This document shows positions 1-7,879 of a DNA stretch of 64,000 bases, piece after piece. The notes under the pieces are model-generated. The model did no database searches and was not told where the DNA came from. It saw nothing but the letters and a program-made list of their open reading frames with translations. A program made the translations under genes and the position numbers. This DNA comes from QNZT01 sp964573205. GTDB lineage: Bacteria; Campylobacterota; Campylobacteria; Campylobacterales; QNZT01. The stretch covers positions 1-64,000 of the forward strand of contig CAZNIT010000030.1 in NCBI GenBank assembly GCA_964573205.1, written 5' to 3'. The first letter of the stretch is position 1, and every line of letters begins with the position of its first letter.

Positions 1-827
1 GTCTTTTGTTCGGGGTTATCGTCATAGGTACCATATACGACGCTTTTTCAACGGCCGGTTCTATGATGCAAAACGCTCCCGCACTGGGCGTAATATATCT
101 TGTAATGCTCTTTTCTCTTATTGCCGTTTTAGGATACGGCATCGTAAAAGAGATGATCGGATATCGCAAGATAAAACGAATAGATAAAATTCAGCAAGAG
201 GCCAAAGAGGTAGAAAAAGCTCCTTTAAAGCGGGCTAGAGAATTTGCAGAAAAAATTATATCTCATTATAGAGATCATGATGATGGGGAGATAAGAAGCA
301 AAGTAGCGGCTTTCGAAGCGGAGCTTCCTAGTATGATGGATGATGAAATTTTACAAAGGCTCGACGAGATCGTGTTTGAATCGATGGATGAAAAGGCTAA
401 AAAGATCATTACCAGGTATGCAAATCAAACGGCTATCTCCACCGCTATAAGTCCTGTCGCTATGATCGACGCGGTTTTGATTATATCACGAAGTCATGTC
501 ATGATAAAAGAGATAGCGAAAGTTTACGGTCTTAGGCCGAATTTTTTAGGTGAAATGGCACTTGTTAAAAAAGTTTTCGTGAATTTGGCGTTTGCCGGAG
601 TGACGGATATTATGCTCCATCACTCTCATGATATATTAGGAGCTTCCATCTTATCGAAAGTTTCGGCTCATGGTGCACAGGGGGTTGCAAACGGAATTCT
701 TACGGCAAGAGTCGGTTTAAGTACTTTAAATGCTTGCCGACCTGTACCTATAACTAAAAGACAGGACGGTTTTTTTAAAAATATTTTCAAATTGATAACA
801 AAATCACTCTTTTCTTCTAAAAAATAA
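1..827 (+). CDS. YcjF-like DUF697 membrane protein, 5' truncated by window edge
   Basis: The reading frame is open to the first base, so the gene starts upstream of the window and the leading residues are only part of the protein. The C-terminal half (about residues 135-250) carries the DUF697/YcjF pattern: a stretch on being able to model SPVAMIDAV, then a hydrophobic AFAGVTD segment, then a TARVG..CRPVP motif that closely parallels the E. coli YcjF C-terminus. A clear transmembrane segment lies near the visible N-terminus (VIYLVMLFSLIAVLGYGIV), followed by a charged helical linker. YcjF proteins are inner-membrane proteins usually paired with a YcjX-type GTPase; that partner would have to lie upstream, outside the window. 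Family assignment is from motif recognition; the cellular role is not established. Confidence 0.8.
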   Translation, partial: LLFGVIVIGTIYDAFSTAGSMMQNAPALGVIYLVMLFSLIAVLGYGIVKEMIGYRKIKRIDKIQQEAKEVEKAPLKRAREFAEKIISHYRDHDDGEIRSKVAAFEAELPSMMDDEILQRLDEIVFESMDEKAKKIITRYANQTAISTAISPVAMIDAVLIISRSHVMIKEIAKVYGLRPNFLGEMALVKKVFVNLAFAGVTDIMLHHSHDILGASILSKVSAHGAQGVANGILTARVGLSTLNACRPVPITKRQDGFFKNIFKLITKSLFSSKK

Positions 828-862
828 TTTTTTTTGTCCGATATGTTAGAGAAGTTTAATTT

Positions 863-896
863 AAAAAGTCTGCGTTTCAAAAGCGAAAGACTTTTT
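863..896 (+). terminator. possible terminator-like hairpin
   Basis: The arms 863-870 (AAAAAGTC) and 889-896 (GACTTTTT) are perfect complements. An inner TTTC/GAAA pairing extends the stem past a four-base bulge. The hairpin lies between the YcjF-like gene and the next GTG start. It resembles an intrinsic terminator but is AT-rich, and its T-run is part of the stem, so it may instead be a leader structure. Confidence 0.4.
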
Positions 897-915
897 GATA
901 TATTAAGGACAAAAA

Positions 916-2481
916 GTGACTTTAGATAGACAAAATAGCATTTTGAGTGAAGATATTGCCGCTCATATGGAGCATCGAGAAAAGGAGATCGTTTCAAATA
1001 CCGTTTTGATAATAACTCAAAAGCATCTTGAACTTGATTTGATGAAAAAATCTTTAAAAAATGTGGACGGGTGCAAAGTATATGAGGCGGGAAATCTTAA
1101 AACGGCTTTTAATATAACTAGCCATAAAGATATAGATCTTATTATCGTTGACGAGGAGCTTCCCACCGCTAAGGGATTCGAGATTATCGACAAGTTAAAC
1201 GGAAGGTCGCTCTTAAAAGAGATACCGAAAATTTTATTGATAAACGGAAAGTTTAAAAAAGAGAGATATGATTCATATAGAGATATAAATCTCGACTTTA
1301 TAAACAAACCGATCGATCCCGTTATGTTCAATGCCAGAATTTCGGCATTTTTTAAAAATCTTAATAAAAAAACTTACGGTTCGTCGATTTTTGAAGAGAT
1401 GATGAACGAAAAGTTGGATGCCGCGAAATCATTTTTAAATATTTACAAAAGTTTTTTGGAGGTTGATGAAAACATACTCTTTATCTATGATCAGGATAGA
1501 AACGAGATCGTAGATGCCAATAGAGTCTTTTTGCGCTTTTTTAAGGATTTGAGGTTTGTAAACAAGGTTCTTAAAAAAAGCAGATATATGAAAAAATATA
1601 TTCCTAACAGCGAAGACGCCAATTATTTAAATCATTACGAATTTAACGAATGGATTAACATCAGTACTTCTGCCGAAGGTTTTCATTTCGGACTTACGAT
1701 TATGAAGAATTCCACACCTTACAGCTTTTCTCTATTGTTAAGAAAAATAAGAGTTCCTGGTAACAGAATGTTTGTCGTGAAGCTTCTTAATAACCATAAC
1801 TATCTGCCTCAAACGAATGAAAAAGAGTTCAATGAGTGTCGCGGCAAAGTGAACGATGAGTTGAAACTTTTGAAAGAGGAGATCGATCTTGAAGAGAGCG
1901 AAAGATCATATTCTAGAATATACAAGACTCTAAAGAGAATTTCGGAGTATATAAACAAAGACGACAAAGAGAGCGTGTTGCAGGTCGATCTTTATAAACA
2001 CCAATATGTAAACGTCTATTTTGTTATAGCCTCACTTCTAAAATCTTTCGCTTCGCATAAGACTCTTTATCTTAACGGAATAAAAGTAGATAGAGATCTC
2101 GAGGAGAATCTCGAGCAGATATATCTAAAAACTAATCCTGACGCCTTACAAGATGCCGTCAAAGGAATTTTGGAGAGCTATTTCACGGCTCCCGTTCAAT
2201 ATGATCAAAGACGAATCAGAGTGAATGTTTATACCACCTCGAAAGAAAGACTCGTGGTTGAGATACGCGCAAGCGATAGAAAAGAGAAACAAAAAGAGGC
2301 GTCGATGTTCGATAAGATTCTCAAAAAAGAGAATCTCACTTTTTCAAGCGGTGCAGAGAACGAGATACTTCCTAAAAATGTTCGTCAAGCTATCGATACG
2401 CTCAATGCGGATGTCAAACATTATCGTGCGGACGGACATACTATATTTCTTTTAACCGTACCGATAATTGAAAAAAGTTAA
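916..2481 (+). CDS. degenerate receiver / PAS-like / ATPase-like signalling protein
   Basis: A 521-residue soluble protein with a signalling architecture. Residues about 28-147 fold like a response-regulator receiver: Asp79 lies in IIVDEELP and Lys131 in NKPIDP. The acidic pair that should follow the first strand is replaced by ITQK, so Mg2+ binding and phosphorylation are doubtful. Residues about 160-290 look PAS-like (ENILFIYDQDRNEIVDANRVFLRFF). A helical region follows, then a C-terminal part resembling a worn HATPase_c fold with no recognisable N, G1 or G2 boxes. The GTG start is chosen because AAGGAC (905-910) sits five bases upstream. It lies directly before the FIST kinase on the same strand, separated by 82 bases, so it may be a non-catalytic partner; that is inference. 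Confidence 0.7.
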   Translation: MTLDRQNSILSEDIAAHMEHREKEIVSNTVLIITQKHLELDLMKKSLKNVDGCKVYEAGNLKTAFNITSHKDIDLIIVDEELPTAKGFEIIDKLNGRSLLKEIPKILLINGKFKKERYDSYRDINLDFINKPIDPVMFNARISAFFKNLNKKTYGSSIFEEMMNEKLDAAKSFLNIYKSFLEVDENILFIYDQDRNEIVDANRVFLRFFKDLRFVNKVLKKSRYMKKYIPNSEDANYLNHYEFNEWINISTSAEGFHFGLTIMKNSTPYSFSLLLRKIRVPGNRMFVVKLLNNHNYLPQTNEKEFNECRGKVNDELKLLKEEIDLEESERSYSRIYKTLKRISEYINKDDKESVLQVDLYKHQYVNVYFVIASLLKSFASHKTLYLNGIKVDRDLEENLEQIYLKTNPDALQDAVKGILESYFTAPVQYDQRRIRVNVYTTSKERLVVEIRASDRKEKQKEASMFDKILKKENLTFSSGAENEILPKNVRQAIDTLNADVKHYRADGHTIFLLTVPIIEKS

Positions 2482-2513
2482 TTAATTTAGCTTTTTATTA
2501 TAAAAACTTTAAT

Positions 2514-2558
2514 ACAATAACCTTTAAGTATAAGATTTTTAACTTTTAAGGTTGTTGT
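2514..2558 (+). promoter_or_regulatory. leader hairpin covering the ribosome binding site of the FIST kinase
   Basis: ACAATAACCTT (2514-2524) can pair with AAGGTTGTTGT (2548-2558) over 11 positions with one T-G wobble and a 23-base loop. The AAGG at 2548-2551 is the only Shine-Dalgarno-like sequence before the ATG at 2564, so the folded form would hide it. A DNA-level operator is also possible. Confidence 0.45.
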
Positions 2559-2563
2559 AACAT

Positions 2564-4534
2564 ATGAAAACATTTAATGTAAGATACAGAAGTTTAGATA
2601 AATTGGAAGATTTCATTTTTGAACATGAGATCATCGACTGTCCGGATCTTTTGATACAAGTGTTTTCATACGAAATTAATCCGAGAAAAATCGAAACTAT
2701 CGTTTCAAATCTAAAGAAGCTTTTTCCAAGAGCCCATATGATCGGTACCACTACCGACGGTGAAATAATTAACGGCCGAATTATGACAAAGGATATTATA
2801 ATCTCCTTTTGTCTTTTCGAGACCACGAAAATAGTCTCTACGACGCAAAAGCTGACATATGGAGACGATTTCGCCATCGGTAGAAAAATGGCCAAGGAGA
2901 TAGTACGCGAAGATACGAAGGCGGTTATAGTTTTTGCCAGATCCAAAGAGATAAACGCTAAAGATCTTCTTGAAGGAATAAGTTCCGTAAAAGAGGATTT
3001 AGTCGTCTCGGGTGCTCTTTCTGCGGATCAGGGAAGATTTGAAAGCGGTTATGTTTTTGACAAAGAGCAGATCAGCGATAACTCGGCGGTAGCGGTTTCA
3101 TTGAGTTCTAAAGAGCTTATCGCGAAAAATCACTACACATCACAGTGGGAGCCAGTCGGGCGGGAATTCGTTATAACAAAATCAAAAGCCAACAGGCTTA
3201 TAAGCGTTGACAAAATGTCCGTGAAATCTCTGTATGAAAAATATTTAGGAAAAGAGATATCGAATAAACTTCCGTTAAGCGGTTTGGAGTTTCCTTTCGT
3301 TCTTAAAAAAGATGGCGAATATATAGCGAAAACGGCTCTTAGCGATCCTAAAGACGGCTCATTGATATTTGGTTCGGATATGCCAAAAGGAGAGAAGATA
3401 CAGATAGGTTTCGGCGATGCTCAAAAGATGCTTCACAATGTCTGGAAAATACTCCGTCGCGTAAATCAGGAGCCGGTTGAATCTATTTTTATCTATGCCT
3501 CGGCCGGAAGAAGGCGTTTTTTGAAACAGTACGCTCACTACGAAATTGAGCCGTTTTCAAAAATAGCTCCCGTAAGCGGTTTTTACGGATACGGTGAATT
3601 TTTACAAAATAAAAACGATAGATTTTTTTTGAATCAAAGTTTTACGGTTTTGGTTTTAAGTGAAAAAGAGAATATATCCGCCAAAGAGCTCGAGTTCAAA
3701 GAACCTAAAGACGTAAACAAAGAGCTTCAGACGTTTCGTGCGCTTGCCAACATCGCCAAAGTCTCATCTATGGAACTTCAAGAGTTAAACCAGAAACTAG
3801 AAAGGCGCATAAAAGAGGAGGTGGAAAAAAATCGTAAAAAAGACAGTATTCTCATCCACAACTCCAAACTCGCGCAGATGGGAGAGATGATGAGTTTGAT
3901 CGCACACCAGTGGAGACAGCCGCTAAGCGCTATAAGCGCTACGTCAACGGGACTTCATGTGAAGATCGAGCTTGAGAAATTCGAAAAAGATTTTTTTCTC
4001 TCCTCCTTGGATAAGATAGAGCAGTATGTGAAACATCTTTCAACGACGATAGACGATTTCACCAACTTTTTCAAGCCCTCCAAGAGAGTCGAAACTACCG
4101 ATATGAAATATCTTATAGATAGAGCCGTATTCATCATGTCCGCGTCGATACGAAAAAATAGTATCGATATCATCGTAAAAGATGAGTGCGATAAAGAGAT
4201 AAGAACATATCCCAACGAAGTGATACAGGTTTTGATAAATCTTTTAAAAAACGCCGAAAATATTCTTGTTAAAAGGAAGATTGAGAATCCGAAAATTTTT
4301 ATAACCGCATATGAAAAAAATGATCGCTGCGTCATAGAGATAGAAGATAATGCCGGAGGAATAGAGGAAAAGTTTTTAGATAAGATTTTCGAACCGTATT
4401 TTACGACAAAAGATCATAAAAGTTCGACCGGACTAGGACTTTATATGTCAAAATTTATTATCGAAGAGAGTTGTCACGGCAGACTTATTGTCGAAAACGG
4501 CTCTTTGGGTGCTAAATTTAGCATAGAGTTATAA
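2564..4534 (+). CDS. FIST-domain sensor histidine kinase
   Basis: A 656-residue cytoplasmic-looking kinase with no transmembrane segment. The N-terminal part (about residues 15-370) is a FIST_N plus FIST_C sensory module (for example MIGTTTDGEII and the later VSGFYGYGEF), a family proposed to bind small ligands such as amino acids. A coiled coil (about 385-435) leads to the DHp helix with the phospho-acceptor His448 in LIAHQWRQPL. The catalytic domain keeps the N box (INLLKNAENIL), G1 (IEDNAGGI), F box (FEPYFTT) and G2 (TGLGLYMS). It is therefore predicted to be an active kinase. No complete response regulator is adjacent: the upstream receiver-like protein lacks its acidic pocket. A leader hairpin at 2514-2558 overlaps the weak ribosome binding site. 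Confidence 0.9.
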   Translation: MKTFNVRYRSLDKLEDFIFEHEIIDCPDLLIQVFSYEINPRKIETIVSNLKKLFPRAHMIGTTTDGEIINGRIMTKDIIISFCLFETTKIVSTTQKLTYGDDFAIGRKMAKEIVREDTKAVIVFARSKEINAKDLLEGISSVKEDLVVSGALSADQGRFESGYVFDKEQISDNSAVAVSLSSKELIAKNHYTSQWEPVGREFVITKSKANRLISVDKMSVKSLYEKYLGKEISNKLPLSGLEFPFVLKKDGEYIAKTALSDPKDGSLIFGSDMPKGEKIQIGFGDAQKMLHNVWKILRRVNQEPVESIFIYASAGRRRFLKQYAHYEIEPFSKIAPVSGFYGYGEFLQNKNDRFFLNQSFTVLVLSEKENISAKELEFKEPKDVNKELQTFRALANIAKVSSMELQELNQKLERRIKEEVEKNRKKDSILIHNSKLAQMGEMMSLIAHQWRQPLSAISATSTGLHVKIELEKFEKDFFLSSLDKIEQYVKHLSTTIDDFTNFFKPSKRVETTDMKYLIDRAVFIMSASIRKNSIDIIVKDECDKEIRTYPNEVIQVLINLLKNAENILVKRKIENPKIFITAYEKNDRCVIEIEDNAGGIEEKFLDKIFEPYFTTKDHKSSTGLGLYMSKFIIEESCHGRLIVENGSLGAKFSIEL

Positions 4535-4596
4535 TATCGTTTCAATAATTTAATATTTGCTTTTTGTTAATAAAGCGGAGTTATAGTATGATCGTC

Positions 4597-4660
4597 AAAA
4601 GTAATTATCCCTCTTAATCTTTGATAAATTGTACGCTTTATGCGTGGAGGGTGATTATCT
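4597..4660 (+). promoter_or_regulatory. possible structured 5' leader of the PEB4-type gene
   Basis: CCCTC near 4609-4613 can pair with GAGGG near 4647-4651, extended by an imperfect outer helix. It encloses a small ACGC-TTTAT-GCGT hairpin near 4632-4644. A TATAGT/TATGAT promoter-like stretch lies upstream near 4583-4592. The element could be a structured leader or a small RNA; neither can be settled by eye. Confidence 0.25.
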
Positions 4661-4693
4661 TAATAAATACTATTTATAAAAGGAAGATTGAAT

Positions 4694-5506
4694 ATGAGAA
4701 AAATTTTAGTAGCTTCAGCCCTCGCAGCGGCACTTTTAACGTCAACCGCACTAAATGCGAAAACTTATGCCACCGTTAACGGTCAAGATATCACGTCAAA
4801 AGATATAGAGACTATTTTACAAGTGATCCCAGGTGCGAAATTTGAAGATATGACAAAAGAGCAGCAAAAGCAAATCATAAACCAAGCGGTTGAAAAAAAA
4901 CTTTTGGCTCAAAAGGCTATCGAGTCCGGAATTCAGAAAGATCCCGAATACAAAAAAGCGTTGAAAACCGTTGAAAAAGAGTTGGCGCTAGAGTTGTGGA
5001 TGAAAAAGCAGTTTGATTCCGTCGAAGTTACCGATAAAGAGATCAAAGATTTTTATAATAAAAATATAAAAATGTTCAAACAACCTGCAACGGCAAAAGC
5101 AAGACATATTCTTTTAAAGACGAAAGCCGATGCGCAAGCGGTAATAAAAGAGCTTAAAAAAGCTAAAGATATAAAAGAGAAGTTCATCGAATTGGCGAAG
5201 AAAAAATCAACGGGTCCAAGCGCCGCCAGCGGCGGTGATCTCGGATGGTTCGATGCAAAAAGAATGGTGAAGCCTTTTAGCGATGCGGCGTTTAAACTTA
5301 AAAAAGGCGAATATACTAAAACGCCGGTAAAGACTCAATTTGGATATCATGTCATCTATCTTGAAGATAAAAAGCCGGCCGGAAACGTAACTTTAGAACA
5401 GGCGAAAGCGAATATCACTCAATCTTTGAAAGTACAAAAATTTCAGCAGAAGATGAAAAATATCGCGAAAGAGTTAAGAAACAAGGCTGATATAAAAATT
5501 AAATAA
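4694..5506 (+). CDS. periplasmic PpiC-type peptidyl-prolyl isomerase/chaperone (PEB4/CBF2-like)
   Basis: The protein begins with a signal peptide ending LTSTALNA, with likely cleavage before KTYATVNG. A SurA-like N-terminal helical chaperone region follows, and then a parvulin/PpiC domain (about residues 130-225) with the motifs ARHILLKT, GGDLGWF and TQFGYHVI. Length (270 residues) and layout match the Campylobacter PEB4 (Cj0596) and Helicobacter HP0175 family. These assist folding of outer-membrane and secreted proteins in the periplasm. The ATG at 4694 is preferred over a TTG six bases upstream because AGGAAG (4681-4686) is seven bases before it. It precedes fructose-bisphosphate aldolase on the same strand, with a separate promoter-like box between them. 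Confidence 0.92.
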   Translation: MRKILVASALAAALLTSTALNAKTYATVNGQDITSKDIETILQVIPGAKFEDMTKEQQKQIINQAVEKKLLAQKAIESGIQKDPEYKKALKTVEKELALELWMKKQFDSVEVTDKEIKDFYNKNIKMFKQPATAKARHILLKTKADAQAVIKELKKAKDIKEKFIELAKKKSTGPSAASGGDLGWFDAKRMVKPFSDAAFKLKKGEYTKTPVKTQFGYHVIYLEDKKPAGNVTLEQAKANITQSLKVQKFQQKMKNIAKELRNKADIKIK

Positions 5507-5515
5507 TTCTTTAGA

Positions 5516-5521
5516 TATAAT
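5516..5521 (+). promoter_or_regulatory. candidate -10 box for fbaA
   Basis: A TATAAT hexamer lies 35 bases before the fbaA ATG and just after the stop of the upstream PPIase gene. No clear -35 is visible, which is normal for the main sigma factor of this phylum. Confidence 0.4.
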
Positions 5522-5555
5522 AAGTAAAGATAAATTTTTCTAAAGGAAATTACAT

Positions 5556-6638
5556 ATGAGTGTTAAAATTCTCGATATTGTCGATTCCGGCGTCGTTACG
5601 GGCGACGATGTAACGAAGGTTTTTCAGGTGGCAAAAGAGCAGGGTTTCGCACTGCCGGCGGTGAATGTAGTAGGTACGAATTCCATAAACGCCGTACTTG
5701 AAGCCGCAAAAGAGGTAAACTCTCCCGTTATTATTCAGTTTTCAAACGGGGGAGCGGCTTTTTATGCCGGTAAGGGACTTGACAATAGTAAAGAAAAAGC
5801 GGCGATCGCCGGAGCTATAAGTGGTGCTAAACATGTACATACTTTGGCGAAGATGTACGGCGTGCCGGTGATTTTGCATACCGATCATGCGGCTAAGAAG
5901 CTTTTACCTTGGATAGACGGACTTTTGGAAGCGAGTGAAGAACATTTCAATAAGTACGGTACGCCGCTTTTCAGTTCTCATATGCTGGATCTCTCTGAGG
6001 AGAGTTTGCAGGAAAATTTGGCCGTTTGCGAAGAGTATCTAAAACGTATGAGTAAAATCGGTATGACTTTGGAGATCGAGCTTGGTATAACCGGTGGTGA
6101 AGAGGATGGAGTTGATAATTCCGGTATCGACAATTCACTTCTTTATACTCAGCCGCAAGAGGTTTGTGAAGCGTACGAAAGATTAAGTAAAATAAGCGAT
6201 AAGTTTACGATAGCGGCATCGTTCGGAAACGTTCATGGGGTTTATAAACCTGGAAATGTTACACTCGAGCCGAAGATACTTGACAATTCTCAAAAATATA
6301 TTTCTCAAAAGTTAGCGACCGAAGATGAAAAACCGGTAAATTTCGTATTTCATGGCGGAAGCGGGAGTAGTCATGAAGAGATACAAGAGGCTATAAGTTA
6401 CGGTGTAATAAAAATGAATATAGATACCGATACACAGTGGGCTTTTTGGGACGGTGTGAGATCATACGAATCTAAATATCATGACTATCTACAGTCGCAA
6501 ATCGGAAACCCCGAAGGTGAAGATAAGCCGAACAAAAAATATTACGATCCGAGAAAATGGCTTAGAGAGGGTGAAAAATCGATGATCGAGAGATTGAAGA
6601 TCGCCTTTGACGATCTTAACTGTATAAATAGAAATTAA
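5556..6638 (+). CDS. fbaA: class II fructose-1,6-bisphosphate aldolase
   Basis: Catalyses the reversible aldol cleavage of fructose-1,6-bisphosphate to glyceraldehyde-3-phosphate and dihydroxyacetone phosphate in glycolysis/gluconeogenesis; in this phylum mainly the gluconeogenic direction is used. The 360-residue length matches the class IIa (E. coli FbaA, 359 aa) form. Zinc and substrate motifs are visible: ILHTDHAAKK, EIELGITGGEEDG, SFGNVHGVYKPGN, FVFHGGSGS and MNIDTDTQWAFW. The ATG has AAGGAAA at 5543-5549. A rho-independent terminator follows immediately, so it may be transcribed alone or with the upstream PPIase gene. Confidence 0.96.
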   Translation: MSVKILDIVDSGVVTGDDVTKVFQVAKEQGFALPAVNVVGTNSINAVLEAAKEVNSPVIIQFSNGGAAFYAGKGLDNSKEKAAIAGAISGAKHVHTLAKMYGVPVILHTDHAAKKLLPWIDGLLEASEEHFNKYGTPLFSSHMLDLSEESLQENLAVCEEYLKRMSKIGMTLEIELGITGGEEDGVDNSGIDNSLLYTQPQEVCEAYERLSKISDKFTIAASFGNVHGVYKPGNVTLEPKILDNSQKYISQKLATEDEKPVNFVFHGGSGSSHEEIQEAISYGVIKMNIDTDTQWAFWDGVRSYESKYHDYLQSQIGNPEGEDKPNKKYYDPRKWLREGEKSMIERLKIAFDDLNCINRN

Positions 6639-6648
6639 AACGCTTATT

Positions 6649-6673
6649 CGCCGGCGAATTTACTATGCCGGCG
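6649..6673. terminator. bidirectional terminator between fbaA and the signalling cassette
   Basis: CGCCGGC (6649-6655) pairs with GCCGGCG (6667-6673) around an 11-base loop, followed by TTTT. AAAACGC lies at 6637-6643 on the other side, giving a T-run for the minus strand too. It sits between convergent genes, as expected of a shared terminator. Confidence 0.8.
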
Positions 6674-6693
6674 TTTTATTCATCTCTTTGAGT

Positions 6694-7455
6694 TCAACAG
6701 CTGTAATCGTAATATTTTTTTAACAGCTTTTTTATCTCCTCTTTCTCTTGATGAGTATGTTTTCCATTTTGGCAGAGGTCGTTTAGATATATTTTTATAA
6801 TTGATTTTATCGAATCGTATTCCGACAAGGCTTTTATAGTCTGTTTGACGGTCGTAAAATCGTCGCTAACTAGTTTTGTCAAAAAGTTGTTGATTATTTC
6901 ATTGTATTTAAATTGAACATTTATAGCCTCTTTCAATTTTTCGATATCGCTCATATCCTCCTTTTCTAGTATTTTGTCACTATCGTCCTTGATCTTTTGA
7001 TTTACCAGATAAACAAGATTTTGGTACTCGAAAATTCTATCTTGAGCGCTCATTTTAATTTTCTTGATTTCGTCGTCAATTCTTTTTTGCGCGTAATTGG
7101 TAGCTTTTTCAAGTTCGTTGTCTATGCCGTATATTATCTGATTTTTTACTTGATTTTTTATCGAGTCGTCTATTTTGTCCATTTTGTCTTTTAAAGGTTT
7201 AAAGACGCCCGCATAGGCGAATATCGACAATAAAGTTACGATTATCGTCAGCATTATGCCAAAAGAGTTGATCTGTTCCGATAAAATTTCCGCCGCAGGT
7301 TCCATTACGCTTCCGATTGCTCCAATATCCTCTAGCTTTAACAAGATCGCCCCGGAAGCTTGAGTGGAGGCTGTGGAGTGAGTGATATTCGTATCCGAGT
7401 GAAGATAGCCAAGTTGCAAGATAAAGATCAAGAACGTTAAGAATCGCTTTTTCAT
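6694..7455 (-). CDS. membrane-anchored helical protein of the kinase/receiver cassette
   Basis: I do not recognise this 253-residue protein. It has an N-terminal hydrophobic segment that looks like a signal peptide (RFLTFLIFILQLGYLHS). A short presumed periplasmic stretch of about 45 residues follows, then one strong transmembrane helix (about 66-88, ending FAYAGVF). The rest is a long charged, coiled-coil-rich cytoplasmic region with DKMDKIDDSIKNQVKNQI-type heptads and a helical C-terminus. No enzymatic motif is visible. It is the third gene of a tight minus-strand operon, overlapping the receiver gene by four bases (ATGA). That implies translational coupling and suggests it is the membrane output or sensor partner of the phosphorelay, which is inference. 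Confidence 0.65.
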   Translation of the reverse strand: MKKRFLTFLIFILQLGYLHSDTNITHSTASTQASGAILLKLEDIGAIGSVMEPAAEILSEQINSFGIMLTIIVTLLSIFAYAGVFKPLKDKMDKIDDSIKNQVKNQIIYGIDNELEKATNYAQKRIDDEIKKIKMSAQDRIFEYQNLVYLVNQKIKDDSDKILEKEDMSDIEKLKEAINVQFKYNEIINNFLTKLVSDDFTTVKQTIKALSEYDSIKSIIKIYLNDLCQNGKHTHQEKEEIKKLLKKYYDYSC

Positions 7456-7877
7456 TTTTGCCCCTTTATAAACTTGAACAATCTTTTGACATCGTCTTTT
7501 GTTATCAACATGTTCGTATCTATACCGTATTTTTTCGCGTCGTGCTTCGCTTCGTCGAACGGTTTAGATGTAAAAAACGTAATTTTCGTTTTGGAGAATC
7601 TTTTTTTCAAGCACTCTTTGTAGTATTCAAAGCCGGCGTCAAGATCTTCCTCTATTTTAAACTCATTGTCAAAACAGGCGAATTCGTTCTCTTTGTTAAA
7701 AAGCATTCTTATATCTATGATTATTATGTTTTCATCGCTATCTTCCAGTTCGTACAACTCTTGTGAAAATTCGGAAAAACTTTCACATATAACCGCTTTC
7801 GTATTTAGTTTTTCCTTGATATCCTCTTCGACATTTTGTATAGTTTTTGGATCGTCCTCAAGCCATACTATTTTCAT
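7452..7877 (-). CDS. stand-alone receiver (REC) domain protein with an insertion
   Basis: A 141-residue single-domain response regulator. The acidic pocket is WLEDDP (residues 5-10), the likely phospho-acceptor is Asp55 in IIIIDIRM, the switch Ser/Thr is in FFTSKP (about 102-106), and the conserved Lys is probably Lys127 in ITKDD. Between Asp55 and the next helix there is an extra acidic stretch (about residues 60-80, NKENEFACFDNEF then KIEEDLDAG), longer than the usual loop of CheY-type receivers. There is no DNA-binding or enzymatic output domain, so it must act by protein contact. It starts two bases after the kinase stop codon and overlaps the downstream membrane gene by four bases. It is therefore very probably the phospho-target of that kinase. 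Confidence 0.8.
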   Translation of the reverse strand: MKIVWLEDDPKTIQNVEEDIKEKLNTKAVICESFSEFSQELYELEDSDENIIIIDIRMLFNKENEFACFDNEFKIEEDLDAGFEYYKECLKKRFSKTKITFFTSKPFDEAKHDAKKYGIDTNMLITKDDVKRLFKFIKGQK

Positions 7878-7879
7878 AA

